DNA of 25,501 nucleotides from Elysia marginata (Eukaryota > Mollusca > Gastropoda > Plakobranchidae), in the NCBI GenBank assembly GCA_019649035.1, contig BMAT01009483.1, forward strand, positions 311,874 to 337,374, read 5' to 3'. This document shows, piece by piece, positions 10,501 to 20,085 of this stretch (the stretch's first letter is position 1; each line of letters opens with the position of its first letter). Under the pieces are notes generated by a model that saw only the letters and a program-made list of their open reading frames with translations, was not told the DNA's origin and ran no database searches. Position numbers and translations under genes: made by a program.

Positions 10501-11866
10501 TTTGTGTTTCACTTTTGCTGCTAAAATTATTCCTGAGTTAGGAGGAAGTGATACTAACAATTTAGTTTAAACTACATTTCTAATATTGATTACTTTGAAA
10601 GAATAGTGCATAAAACTGTTTTTGATTTATGAGAGGTTGTATAGTTTATGATACTTTTAAGTTTAAGTCAATAACCAAAATGAAAAAAACAAAAGATTCC
10701 AACAAAAGATGTGATGACTTCATTGTCAACCAAGAAAAAAAACATGCGTTCATAACTTAAATGAATCAGCTACATTAGTTTAAAATAAAAAGAAAAGCTT
10801 TAGCTAAATGGTTTTCTTTTCGGCTCTAATCTCAAAATATAAATGTCAGTGGTCAGGCAACTTACTTCTCTACAATTTCTTTTTGAAGCAAATCACCATT
10901 AAACATTTAGCTGAAGCTTTATTTTCCAAAAGAAATCTTGAATCAAAGATTTTACTTCAAGGAAGTGTAACAGACAACACAGTGGGTATTTTATAAAATA
11001 CAAGTAGGGGCTTTTGTTTACATGTAGGTGTAATAATTATACCAAATTTCGGGAATTTTGGCCTTCTTGTTTGTGAATTTAGTCTTGCTTCAAGCATGCA
11101 AAATCTGGTCTCAATCTAGGACATCTGGCTCAGATAATTATACTGCATTAAATCTGCATTAAATCTCTTGGTCCTCCAATGCTTAATCCTACACGTAGTC
11201 CTTTTATTACTATTCGGTCACTGAACAAAGAAAAGAGTTCCATCATGGATCTTGGGATAAAGTGCTATGGATTTGCAATTACTTCGCCAAGGACAAATCA
11301 ATGCGCAAAACCATGTAGCTCAGATATCGACCTTGACTAAGATTACTCTTATTTCCAGCATATCCAGGTGTTGTTGATGCAATCCTCTTGTCTTAGGATG
11401 TTCTACATTTTTGCCATTTTCCTTAACGGCATTTTCAGACCTTTTTACAGACTTGAGTTAAGCTAGAACTAAAAAAAATGTCAAGACGGTGATTATGCCA
11501 ATGTCTTATACGAAAGACAAAGACCTGAGATTGGTGTTGGGACGGAATTCTGGCTTTTTAAGTATTATAAATTCTCTTCAAACGTTGCTCTGGTCAGTTA
11601 TTTGTAAACTAGTTCCTAAAAAAGTATGCACACGGGGCCATGACTGAGCAGATATAGCACACAGCTATTTTTTTATTAAATACATCAAAAGCTACGTTTA
11701 CACTTTACTTGGTATGGGAAAACAAATATAAAGTGACTGTCATGTAACAGTGTATGAAATAAATAGTTAGATGTAGTAAAAACAGTTCCGACAGTCCACA
11801 AATGTAGAGGCAAGAAAAAAAGGGACCAATGTAGGGACTGAGAAAGAGAGTTAGATAAATATATAC

Positions 11867-11887
11867 AGAGAGAGAGAGAGAGAGAGN

Positions 11888-11924
<37 letters not shown>

Positions 11925-11940
11925 GCAGAAAGACAGAGAA
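11867..11940. repeat. GA microsatellite containing one ambiguous base
   Basis: GA array to about 11925, then degenerate GGCAGAAAGACAGA. The base at 11887 is n, the only ambiguous call in the window, consistent with sequencing or assembly uncertainty in the array. The minus-strand frame 11685-12056 crosses it as Ser/Leu repeats and is not a gene. Confidence 0.9.
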
Positions 11941-14900
11941 ATCATAAAAAGTGGAAGATAACAGGAGATGATAACAAGAAAGGGAAACCCACAAAGACAG
12001 ACGAAAGGGTAAGAAAAAATTAAAAAAGGTGTGATAAAAGAATGAGTTAAGTGCATACAGATATGCTGCTCAGTTCTCTGATACAGATTAAGTGTCGAGG
12101 TAACTGTAGTGCGGTCACTATCAGTAGCTGCACTCTTCCGGAAATGCTAGTTTTTTCCTAATTTAAATTTACTCCCTTGTTAGGATTTCGTTACCAAAGT
12201 TTAAAGGATTTTGCACTTTGCACAAAAATTTAAGTGCGATCATCCAGATGTAAATGATATTTGCATTAAATATTTAAGATATTCTTTATCCATATTTTTA
12301 TACTTAATATTCTGTTACCGTATGTGTAAAATAAGTCCTGAAGGTTGAAGCTTAATAAACTTTAAAAAAAAACAAAGCACAAAAAAAATAATGAGATTTA
12401 ATCTACAGGCACATTAGGTTTTTTGTAATGTTAAGCTAGCTGTACGATTTTCTGAAAAGTCAATTTTTCCACCTTGATATTTGGAACCTGATTTCTTTGC
12501 CAGAATTATAAGAAGATGGTCGACTCTATTGATTTACGGTAAAAATTACTTGATGAAATCGGTCAAATTTATAGCAATCAGTGATGAATGTTTAAATATT
12601 TATAATAAGTATTCAAACTTTTAGAGTTGTTGATAGTTGTGCGAAATAACGTGTATAGTTGCTAGTTTCTGGTTAGTCTTTGGTTTTTCTTTAATAAACT
12701 AAACTATCTTATTTGTAAGAAAAACAAATTTTGAAAAAAAGCTATGATCATAGACCCACGCTCTGTAAATTTGAGAAAGACTTCTGCCCTAAAAACTTTA
12801 AGTTCATAACGATCCTTGGAAAAAGAAAAAAAAAGAGAAAAATAAATCTTAATAAGCAGACATGACTAAATTCCGACATTTTTGTGTGAAGCAATTTTCG
12901 ATATAAATCGGTTTATAATTAAGATAACAAACAAACACATAAAACCAATACCGAGACATCCATAAAAGAATATTTTTAATCTTAACTTTTCTATAAAAAG
13001 TTTTGCTCATTTTTTCGACTCACAGAAGTATCAGTTTATTTACCTCCGAACCGATAATATCATTTCTATGGAAAAAAAACTGTCCCACGCACGAGACCAA
13101 AGCAAACAAAAACAAAGGACTGTGGAAAAAAATACCTTGAAAGAGGATTACGCAGAGCGAGGCTAACAGAGAAACTCAATTAAGTGCCTTGCATGTCAAC
13201 CTCAAGCCTGACAACAAAGCCGAATGAGAAAAAAAATGACTGGATTCCACACGCATCAGGCGAATTTGTCTACATGTTGTAAAATCTAATTCTGAACCCC
13301 GCTGCTAATGATGCCCCAGGGTCTCAGTAGATGACCATTCCCAGTAAACTCAATGAGTCCGTGCGAAGACAGCATTGTTCAGTTTCAAATAACAGCGAAG
13401 CAGAAGGTGACAGATTTACATAGCAAAATACTATATGAAAATAAAACCATATGAATTTCATATCATGAAAGAAGTCTTAAAAAAATTACAGGAATGAAAT
13501 ATTGCTTCAGAGAAAAAAATATACAAGTAATGAATAGCTTTCAAAACCTGCTTTTCTCCATCCAAACTAAAAGAATCGCACGCACACAACATATTTTCCA
13601 GCTACAATCAATAAATTTTCCTCTGAGTAAAATGCATTAAAGGTAAAATCAAATACGCGGGTCAAAATGCCATGGGCTTAAACTAGAGCAGAAAAAATAG
13701 GCTTGCACACGAGAACTCCTTTAAAAAATATTATCGTGGAGGTGATTTGGATTCTATGCATTTTAACGATAACGAAATCTCTAACCTTATCATCTACAAG
13801 TATAAAAGCACTCAGAACTCACAACTACAAACGAGACATTTAAATGAAAGAAACACTTTGTCTTTCAATATTACAGCCATGTCTCATATAAAGCATGACC
13901 GTTTCATTCCCAGACATGCAAACCAGAAAACACACTGGTAGAAGTTGTGCTAGCGTATGAAGAGACATTGTTTGTCCCAGTTTATAGATTCATACTCACA
14001 TCTGCTTAAATCGGTATTTCAAATTTAAATATAAGTCTTTTTGCTTCCAACTAGAATTAATCGTTTATGCAAGACTTTCGTTGTGGTTCAAACCGGGTCT
14101 TGAAACCCATTAAATGCAGAGGCAACTTAGGTTTGTTTTTAATAATATTAAGGAAAAAAGTATGAAATCTTGTCTCAGTTTTTTCCCAGCAGGTATAATT
14201 AGTTAAAGAGCTTACACAAGGTAAAACATCACCCAAGCAATCAATGGTGAATCAAAGTCTAGATTTTTTAGAATAGGTAACAACGTTAAATGATAGAATT
14301 TGTGAAAATACGTTGTGAGCTACGAGTAATGTTGTATTCAAAAACCTAATTAAAACATGCAAATGATATTGTCTGTGCGAACTAATACAGCAATTATAAC
14401 AGTGCATCAAGCTTGGACAAATCTTAACGAGTAATGTCTTTTAATAAATCAAATTTAAATTTGAAGATTGTTCGCTTGATCAAATTAACTGATAACAAGT
14501 GCTTAAAGTTTAAGAATATATAAGCACGTGATTGTACATGGTGAAGTGATAAGCTGCGCGACAAAATTGTCTAGAATCATGACATTTAACTGGCATTTAA
14601 GGGCTTGAAAAGTCTGTTTTTTAAGACCATGCCATTAAAAATACGATAATTTCTAAGCTACCACAATGAGGCCCATCAGTGCATTGATGTTAAATAGTTG
14701 GTTGCTAGCTATCTGGCGCTATATTAAATTTTTATTAAAACTTAAAATGATTATCAGCTAAAATTGACGTTCTTCAGTTTAAAGTTTTCGTTTTTATGTT
14801 TAATCATGGTCCTTTTTATAGTGAAAACAAACAAAGGCAATATTTTATATTTGTTTTCTTTGACTTTAAGGCCCTTCCATTTTTTAATTGACCAAAAAAA

Positions 14901-15026
14901 ATAAAATAGGCAAAAGCTGCAATCACAGAATTCAACGGCAAAGTTGTAGACAATAAAGTTTTCTAGAAAAGGAAGAAATTGGGGTAAGCTTAAGCAAATT
15001 GAAAAGACCACCAAGTCCATTAATTC
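11941..15026. other. AT-rich spacer, nothing recognised
   Basis: No coding, RNA or mobile-element signature was identified. A 14-bp AT-rich palindrome (CAAATTTAAATTTG) lies at 14450-14463. The open frames at 13747-13941 and 14754-15020 have no recognisable domains. Confidence 0.55.
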
Positions 15027-15141
15027 CTTTCAAACTCCATACCGAGTACTTCAATAATACCAACAATCTACAATCAAAACTTTATTTAAGGTAATTCTCA
15101 TAGAGGGAGGGAGAGAGAAACAGGGAAAAGGAGAGAGAGAA

Positions 15142-15199
<58 letters not shown>

Positions 15200-15247
15200 T
15201 CATTTGTTCACTAAGGAGAAAAAGCTAGGCGATAAAAAATGAAGTAG
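15027..15247 (-). repeat. Unidentified dispersed repeat, copy A (carries a GA array)
   Basis: Aligns in order with 15583-15719. Shared blocks include CAATCAAAACTTTATTTAAGG (A, from about 15071) versus CAGTCAAACCTTTATTGAAGG (B), then TCTTCATTTG, a GGAGA block, CTAGGC and GAAGTAG. In copy A the middle is replaced by a GA microsatellite of about 94 bp. Read on the minus strand both copies carry AATAAAG, so they may be retroelement 3' ends in that orientation; the strand is inferred from this only. Confidence 0.5.
15103..15196. repeat. GA microsatellite inside repeat copy A
   Basis: GA array with AAA and GGG interruptions at the left and pure GA at the right. Copy B has a short non-repetitive segment at the equivalent place, so the array appears to have grown or inserted in copy A. 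Confidence 0.85.
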
Positions 15248-15582
15248 TAGAGTTTAAATGATTCGTTTGTTAAAAGCATTTGGACGCATGTTGTTAACCC
15301 AGGGTCAAGAGACCCAAGGTTCAGGTTTTCTCAGTGACTTCCCTGTCAAAATAATTGCCAATCGCTTAGCATTGACCTAAGCAGCCCGCACTTCCGAAAG
15401 ATTGGCACAACTGCAGAGTCCTGATCTAGGCAGTAACACCAGGGGTTTTCATTGGACAAGCCTAGTGAAAATCCCTTTATTCTAAGGCAAAGAAAATAGT
15501 TTTCTGATGGTGACCTTTTTGGGAAATGAGATTTCTAAAAAATGTTTTCATCACAGAGGGACCGAAAATCCCCAGCTTCACG
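15248..15582. other. Spacer between the two repeat copies
   Basis: No feature was recognised. The composition is somewhat less AT-rich than the surroundings (15290-15450), which may mean further old repeat material, but no match to another part of the window was seen. Confidence 0.4.
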
Positions 15583-15719
15583 CTATAAAACTCCTTCTAT
15601 TTGCTACCAAGATAACACAAACAGCTGCAGTCAAACCTTTATTGAAGGACCTCCTGACAAAGACTGCCAAAGCTCTCTTCATTTGTAGGCTGAGGAGATT
15701 AAACTAGGCAATGAAGTAG
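15583..15719 (-). repeat. Unidentified dispersed repeat, copy B
   Basis: Counterpart of 15027-15247 without the GA array. The open frame 15507-15707 (plus) overlaps it and has no domain. On the minus strand the sequence contains TTCAATAAAGG, compatible with a polyadenylation-type 3' end. The family is unknown. Confidence 0.5.
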
Positions 15720-16359
15720 ACACCAAATTTTGCTGGCGATGACTTCTTATGTTTTTATAGTAAAACAAAAAAGAATGTATTTTTAGCTTTTTACTTAACA
15801 GGTCATTATTTTGAGCTTTTATATATTTGCGAACTACACGGTACAAGAATATCAAGACAATGGGTCGTACAGGTGATAAATCTAAGTTATGTTTTTGTTA
15901 TTAACTTTTGAACTTACTTATTTAACTTTTGTATCAAAGTTGTAACAGAGATAGTTTACCCTAGTAACCTATCTGATAATAAAAAAAAAGAATTAGGCCT
16001 AGATGCATAACCCGGGAAGGTAATAAGAAGTCAGTTTAAGAGATTTTCTCTTTTCGCTTATTTTGGTGAGAATACGATTATACGAGTAAATTAATATAGA
16101 GTATTAGGTTTATCTACATTTAGCTTCTCAGTGTCACCATCTTCATATTTGAAAAAAAAAATGAATGCTCAAAAAAGACTAAACCAGTTTCTTCTTGCTA
16201 CAGCTTTTCTTTAAGTGTATCCGCATGCGGGACTGGTGTACTCAGAAATAACACATCTTCAAATTTGCACACTATCAGTAAAAAAAGCTAAACTAAAGGC
16301 AGAAAAATAAGACAACTCAATGTGTGTTAATATCGTGAGGTCCCTTTTGCCATTTAAGA
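15720..16359. other. AT-rich spacer, nothing recognised
   Basis: No gene or element signature was seen. Confidence 0.6.
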
Positions 16360-16560
16360 TGAAATAAGACAAGATAATTCTTTATTAATGTCCGAGGGGA
16401 AATTCAATGTCCATAGTATAACCAGTTCATAAGTACACACATTTTACATGATATATAAAGTGCATCATAATAATGAGCATAAATATAAATATGTGAACAT
16501 GAGATGTACATATGTTCGTATATGTATTATAAAACATGCTGTTTTAAAATGGTCTAAATT
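16360..16560 (-). mobile_element. Possible LINE 3' end fragment
   Basis: On the minus strand the sequence ends GAATTTCCCCTCGGACATT followed by AATAAAGAAT (about 16409-16377) and then a short TATCTTGTCTTATTTC-like tail. A TTTCCCC..GGAC..AATAAAG ending resembles the 3' UTR ends of Rex1/CR1-like LINEs as I recall them. The AT-rich sequence upstream in that orientation (to about 16560) could be 3' UTR, but no coding part is visible. It could also be unrelated AT-rich DNA. The left edge is uncertain. Confidence 0.35.
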
Positions 16561-16580
16561 ATATGGTCGTATAATATGAA

Positions 16581-16684
16581 GGTTACGTTTCCATTCTCTT
16601 TCTTCTTGATTTGAGTGCAGCATTTGACACACTAGACCATTCTATTCTAATCAAGAGATTGTGTGAAAGTTTTGGGTTTAGGGG
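16581..16684 (+). pseudogene. LINE reverse transcriptase, catalytic motif A fragment
   Basis: The frame beginning at 16581 reads through LLDLSAAFDTLDHSIL and on to FGFRG at the junction. The LDLSAAFD core is motif A of non-LTR reverse transcriptases, containing the first catalytic aspartate (GAT 16608-16610). The frame is cut at 16684 by the LTR element and resumes at 21113 in phase once one copy of the target duplication is removed. Too short for domain searches that use only long open frames. Confidence 0.85.
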
Positions 16685-16939
16685 TTTAGCTGTCTCACAA
16701 TGAAGAAAACAAAGCACATAAATCCAAGACAACAAAATGAATTTAAAGAAACTTTGTGAACGGTTACGACATAAAATGCAGTGAGTGTCCGCCTGCTCCG
16801 TACTCCGAGACTGGCAGTGAGTGAACAGACCTTAGTGTGCCACAGCGAAAGATCTCGCTGTGTAGTAGTTGCCTTAGTCCGTAGCCTAGCCGACTGGTAG
16901 GCCGGTGCGCTCATACGAAGTCTTACACAGGCCGCTACA
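16685..16939 (-). repeat. 3' LTR (255 bp)
   Basis: In element sense it starts TGTAGCGG and ends GACAGCTAAA, with imperfect terminal inverted repeat TGTAGC/GCTAAA. The end is not the usual CA. It aligns over its whole length with 20850-21108, with 5 substitutions, a 1-bp indel (G in this copy) and a 5-bp indel (CCTAG absent here). It contains an 8-bp inverted repeat at 16841-16862. Confidence 0.95.
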
Positions 16940-16951
16940 CAGCTCCCCCCA
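16940..16951 (-). promoter_or_regulatory. Polypurine tract (plus-strand DNA primer site)
   Basis: In element sense TGGGGGGAGCTG directly abuts the 3' LTR start TGTAGC. A short G-rich purine tract at this position is where LTR elements prime second-strand synthesis. The CTG at its end is not purine, so the exact primer end is uncertain. Confidence 0.7.
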
Positions 16952-16966
16952 GCACTGGCGTTTCAG

Positions 16967-17175
16967 TCACAGGAAGCGTGGAGATCGACGGATGATCCGT
17001 CCAGCCCCGGATGTCTGTGAACGTTGTTGGGTTGTTCGTGAATGTGGTTTCTCAGGAATTCGTTGAGGGGGTCTTCCGCGGCGTGGCGGTAGTGCCAGAT
17101 TCACCGGACCAGACAAGTCAACGTGCGCTTGTTTCAGGCGATCTATAGATATTACCTCTTCCCGTCCTCCAACCA
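16967..17175 (-). pseudogene. pol C-terminal tail, shifted frame
   Basis: Continues pol after a frameshift near 17175-17185. The segment starting at 17176 reads MVGGREEVISIDRLKQAHVD, matching the common end of Ty3/gypsy integrase C-termini (a VSVDRLKPAH-like motif), then a Pro/Arg-rich tail to the stop at 16967-16969. In the upstream frame the ORF ends at 17152, so the two frames overlap by about 24 bases. No chromodomain is visible. Confidence 0.8.
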
Positions 17176-17667
17176 TGATTCGAAATGTCTGTCTCCTACT
17201 GAAATGACTTGAAAGGGGCCATCATACGGGCGTTGCAGAGGTCCTCTGTGGCCATCCCGGCGGATAAAGACAAAGCGGGCGTCTTTCAGGGATTGTTGGT
17301 CAGTTGACTTTGAGGTACAGTGGTGAGTCATGGGGAGAGGAATCAGTCTCTTCACAAGTGAGCGAAAAGGGTCAACTTTGGTTGAGAAGGCAGTTGGGTT
17401 GGGGTCCACAAACTGGCCTGGCAATGTCAATGGTTCTCCATACACTAACTCTGAACACGATACCTGTAGATCTTCCTTGGGTACTGTCCGAAGTCCTAGC
17501 AGAACCCAGGGCAGTTCATCAGCCCAGTTGGGTCCTTTAAGCCTAGTTTTCAGTGCAGCTTTTAATGTTCTATAGAATCGTTCCACTAAGCCATTAGACT
17601 GGGGATGATATGCACTGGTTCTACGTAGCTGTATACCCAGTTGGTTGGCCATCTCAGTCCAAAGCGC
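17152..17667 (-). pseudogene. pol: integrase core end and C-terminal domain
   Basis: Same frame as the preceding pol segment, entered after the TAA at 17668-17670. The first in-frame Met (17652) is internal and not a true start. NGLVERFYRTLK carries the last catalytic Glu (residue 24 counting from that Met). Counted along the frame, 35 positions separate it from the second Asp, the D,D(35)E spacing of retroviral-type integrases. YHPQSNG precedes it, as is usual. Later YDGPFQVI resembles the GPF-type C-terminal domain. It ends at a TAA (17152-17154) created by the frameshift. Confidence 0.9.
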
Positions 17668-17973
17668 TTAGGTAAATTGGGAGCCTCTGTCCGACGTCAT
17701 GTCTAGTGGTACCCCAAAACGAGCAATCCAATGTCTGATGAGTGCTTTCGCGCATTCTGATGCAGATATATTGGTGATGGGGACAGCTTCCGGCCACCTC
17801 GATGAACGGTCGATAATGGTTAGAAGATATGTGAAACCTTCCGAAGGGGGAAGTGGTCCAACCAAGTCGATGTGAATATGGCTAAATCGCTTCTCTGGCA
17901 CTGGTATCTTGACGACTGGTGAGCGAACATGCGATTTGATTTTAGAAGACTGGCATGCTAAACACTCCTGTGT
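17668..17973 (-). pseudogene. pol: integrase zinc-finger end and catalytic core start
   Basis: Continues the pol frame after the TGA at 17974-17976. It begins TQECLACQSSK, whose CxxC is the cysteine half of the integrase HHCC zinc site. IHIDLVGPL then carries the first catalytic Asp, and MTSDRGSQFT the second, followed by TAA (17668-17670). Part of a single interrupted integrase; the GTG-started sub-frame at 17901 is not an independent gene. Confidence 0.9.
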
Positions 17974-19113
17974 TCATTGTGTGATTTGTTTTTTGAGTCC
18001 TCGCCACCCAAGTTTGTGTGTCACTAGTTTTACCGTTGACTTTCGGCCAGGGCGCGCAAGATTGTGAATTGTTTCAAATACTTGACGTTGAAACGCCTTG
18101 GGAACGACCGGTCTAGGGTTGCCAGTGGAGACATCGCACAGCAGCTTGGGACTGTCGTTTGAAATTTGTACAGACTGTAAGTTGAGGCCAGTGATTGCCG
18201 TTTTCAACGCTTGAATCTCCTCATCGTGCTCTTGAGCCTCCGCCATTGCTTTGTAGTCTATGCCTAGGACTACATTATTAATGGTGGCACGGGAAAGGCA
18301 ATCTGCGACCACATTTGCCTTGCCGCTGATGTGTCTGATGTCCGTTGAGAATTCAGAGATGTGTGCTAGATGTCTTTCCTGGCGTGCCGTACATGGATCT
18401 GACAATTTCGACATTGCGCCGACAAGAGGTTTGTGGTCAGTGAACATGGCAAAGCGTCTGCCCTCCAAAAAGTACCTAAAATGTTTAACTGCCAGATATA
18501 ATCCAAGAAGTTCCCGGTCGAAGGTGCTATATTTGTTTTCAGCTGGGCGAAGTTTTTTGCTGAAGAAGACCAAGGGTTGCCACGACCCGTTGGATAACTG
18601 CTCCAGGACAGCACCGACTGCAACGTCTGAAGCATCACTGGTGAGGGCAATCGGCGCGCCGTGTGCGGGTTGAGTCAGCATGGTGGCGTTAACCAAGGCT
18701 GTTTTGCTCGATGAAAATGCTTCGGTCATGACGTCTGAACAATCCAGGGACTCTTGAGGTTTGGATTTTCCTTGAGCCTTATATAAAGGCTTAAGAAATG
18801 CAGCGGCGTTTTTGATAAATCGATTGTAAAAATTGATCATACCGAGAAATTCCTGCAATTTCTTGACAGTGAGAGGTCTAGGAAAATCTTTAATGGCTTT
18901 AACTTTGGCAGGCAGGGGGATTGATCCGAATTGGGATACTTGATGACCGAGAAAATCGATCGAATTTTGACCGAAAAGGCATTTTTCAAGTCTTACGACC
19001 AGTCCATACTCTTGAAGCCGGCTGCACACTTTGCGAATGTCCGGTACATGGTCTTTTTGTGAAGAGCTTGCCACTAAAATATCATCTAGATAAACAAATG
19101 CACATTCAACGTC
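17974..19113 (-). pseudogene. pol: reverse transcriptase C-terminal half, RNase H, start of integrase
   Basis: Lies in the same frame as the upstream protease/RT piece, separated only by the TAG at 19114-19116. The RT active-site motif YLDD is at 19092-19081, followed by the RT thumb (LEKCLFGQ, FLGHQVS) and the connection (LQEFLGMINFYNRFI). RNase H shows TSDASDVAVGAVLEQ (Asp147 counting from the Met at 19074), FDRELLG (Glu188) and FTDHKPL (Asp213), ending at GKANVVADCLSR. Integrase begins near residue 325. Its zinc site has His337, but an Arg (341) lies where HxxxH would give the second His. It ends at a TGA (17974-17976). Confidence 0.93.
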
Positions 19114-20058
19114 CTAAAAAACCGTGTCCATTAGACGCTGAAAGGCCTGAGCTGCATTTTTCAGGCCAAAAGGCATCCGCAAGAACTCGAAAAGGCCAAA
19201 TGGTGTAATGATAGCAGTCTTAGCAATGTCATCTGGGTGAACCGGTATTTGGTGATAACCGCGAATGAGGTCTATTTTAGAAAAAATAGTTTTACCTGAG
19301 AGCTGTGCCGAAAAGTCCTGGATATGAGGAATTGGGTATCGATCAGGTGTTGTTACATCATTAAGTCGACGGTAATCTCCACACGGACGCCATCCTCCAT
19401 TTGGCTTGGGGACGATGTGGAGTGGTGATGCCCAAGGGCTGTTTGATTTGCGGATGATTCCCATTTTTTCCATTTCAAGAAATTCTCTCTTAGCTACAGC
19501 TAACTTGTCTGGAGCTAGTCGTCGGGCCCGCGCGTGAACCGGGGGGCCTGTTGTCAGAACATGATGCTCTACGCCGTGTTTTACTGAAGCCGAGGAGAAC
19601 GTGGGCTGAAGAATGGCAGGAAACTCTTGTAGAATTTTGCGGAACTTATTGCTTTCTGTTTCTATGGGTGCTAACTCAGTTACGGAGGTTACACCAACAG
19701 TGCACGGGCAGGATAGGAATGTGTCTGCTTTAATGAGGCGTTGCCCGCGTAGGTCCATCAATAGATTATGCTGCCGGAAGAAATCAGCGCCAAGAAGTGG
19801 TTGTCGAATGTCGGCGACTATCAGGTGAGCTGTGTACTTTCTGCCGTTGAAGCACAATGAGACATTTCTACACCCATATGTAGCGATGGTAGTTCCGTTG
19901 GCTGCTTGTAGCGGGTTGTCGTTTGGGCCTGACCGTCTGTCAAACCGTGAGGCTGGCACAGCTGAAACTTGGGCTCCTGTGTCAACAAGAAAACGTCGGC
20001 CTGAGTGGGAGTCTGTGAGAAACAATTGTTGGTTACGCGGGCCAGCAGCCGACGACAT
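19114..20058 (-). pseudogene. pol: aspartic protease and reverse transcriptase N-terminal half
   Basis: 314 residues to a premature TAG (19114-19116) seven codons before the YLDD motif. The protease shows [13 protein letters not shown] (catalytic DTG 26-28) and LLGADFF (88-94). RT begins about residue 190: [20 protein letters not shown] (207-226), DYRRLND (228-234), first catalytic Asp in [10 protein letters not shown] (Asp263), and [17 protein letters not shown] (295-311). The ATG at 20058 overlaps the gag stop as TAATG. The frame is open for another 10 codons upstream of that ATG, starting just after a TAA, and this stretch contains the heptamer at 20079-20085. Pol is therefore most likely expressed as a gag-pol product by -1 frameshifting and not from this ATG. 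Confidence 0.93.
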
Positions 20059-20085
20059 TACTGTTGGCCCGCCATGGCGTTTCCC
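20037..20085 (-). promoter_or_regulatory. Gag-pol -1 ribosomal frameshift signal (slippery heptamer plus stem-loop)
   Basis: In element sense, GGGAAAC (20085-20079) sits in the gag frame as G GGA AAC, the canonical X XXY YYZ form. Pol is in the -1 frame. A 6-nt spacer (20078-20073) is followed by arm GCGGGCCAACAG (20072-20061), a 12-nt loop (20060-20049) and arm CTGCTGGCCCGC (20048-20037). These pair as 8 bp, one A-C mismatch and 3 bp. Spacing and strength fit known -1 signals. GGGAAAC is used by some retroviruses. The loop holds the gag TAA and the pol ATG. A pseudoknot was not assessed. Confidence 0.8.

Larger units (their letters stand above)
7267..11866. other. AT-rich spacer, no recognised gene
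   Basis: Long stretch with no supported gene, RNA gene or transposon. The longest open frame (7306-7734, minus, 142 codons) shows no family motif, and a run of that length is not exceptional in a window of this size. It includes the 7680-7716 direct repeat. The frames at 8159-8371, 10106-10306, 10190-10405 and 10808-10996 are equally featureless. Low-complexity A/C-rich sequence lies at 10434-10500. Confidence 0.5.

Noticed and set aside
11685-12056. 123-codon minus-strand frame
   Set aside because: Crosses a GA microsatellite and the ambiguous base; the centre is a Ser-Leu repeat.
16678-16914. Minus-strand frame in the 3' LTR (and its twin 20769-21125 in the 5' LTR)
   Set aside because: Entirely LTR sequence present in both copies, with no domain.
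16940-16966. An env gene between pol and the 3' LTR
   Set aside because: Only 27 bases separate the pol stop from the LTR, so the element is not an env-bearing errantivirus-type copy.
18366-18650. Minus-strand 94-codon frame inside RNase H
   Set aside because: Overlaps the RNase H coding frame in another phase; shadow frame.
18260-18673. Plus-strand frames opposite pol (also 17304-17575, 18921-19208, 19551-20232)
   Set aside because: They lie antisense to well-supported gag/pol domains and have no motifs of their own.
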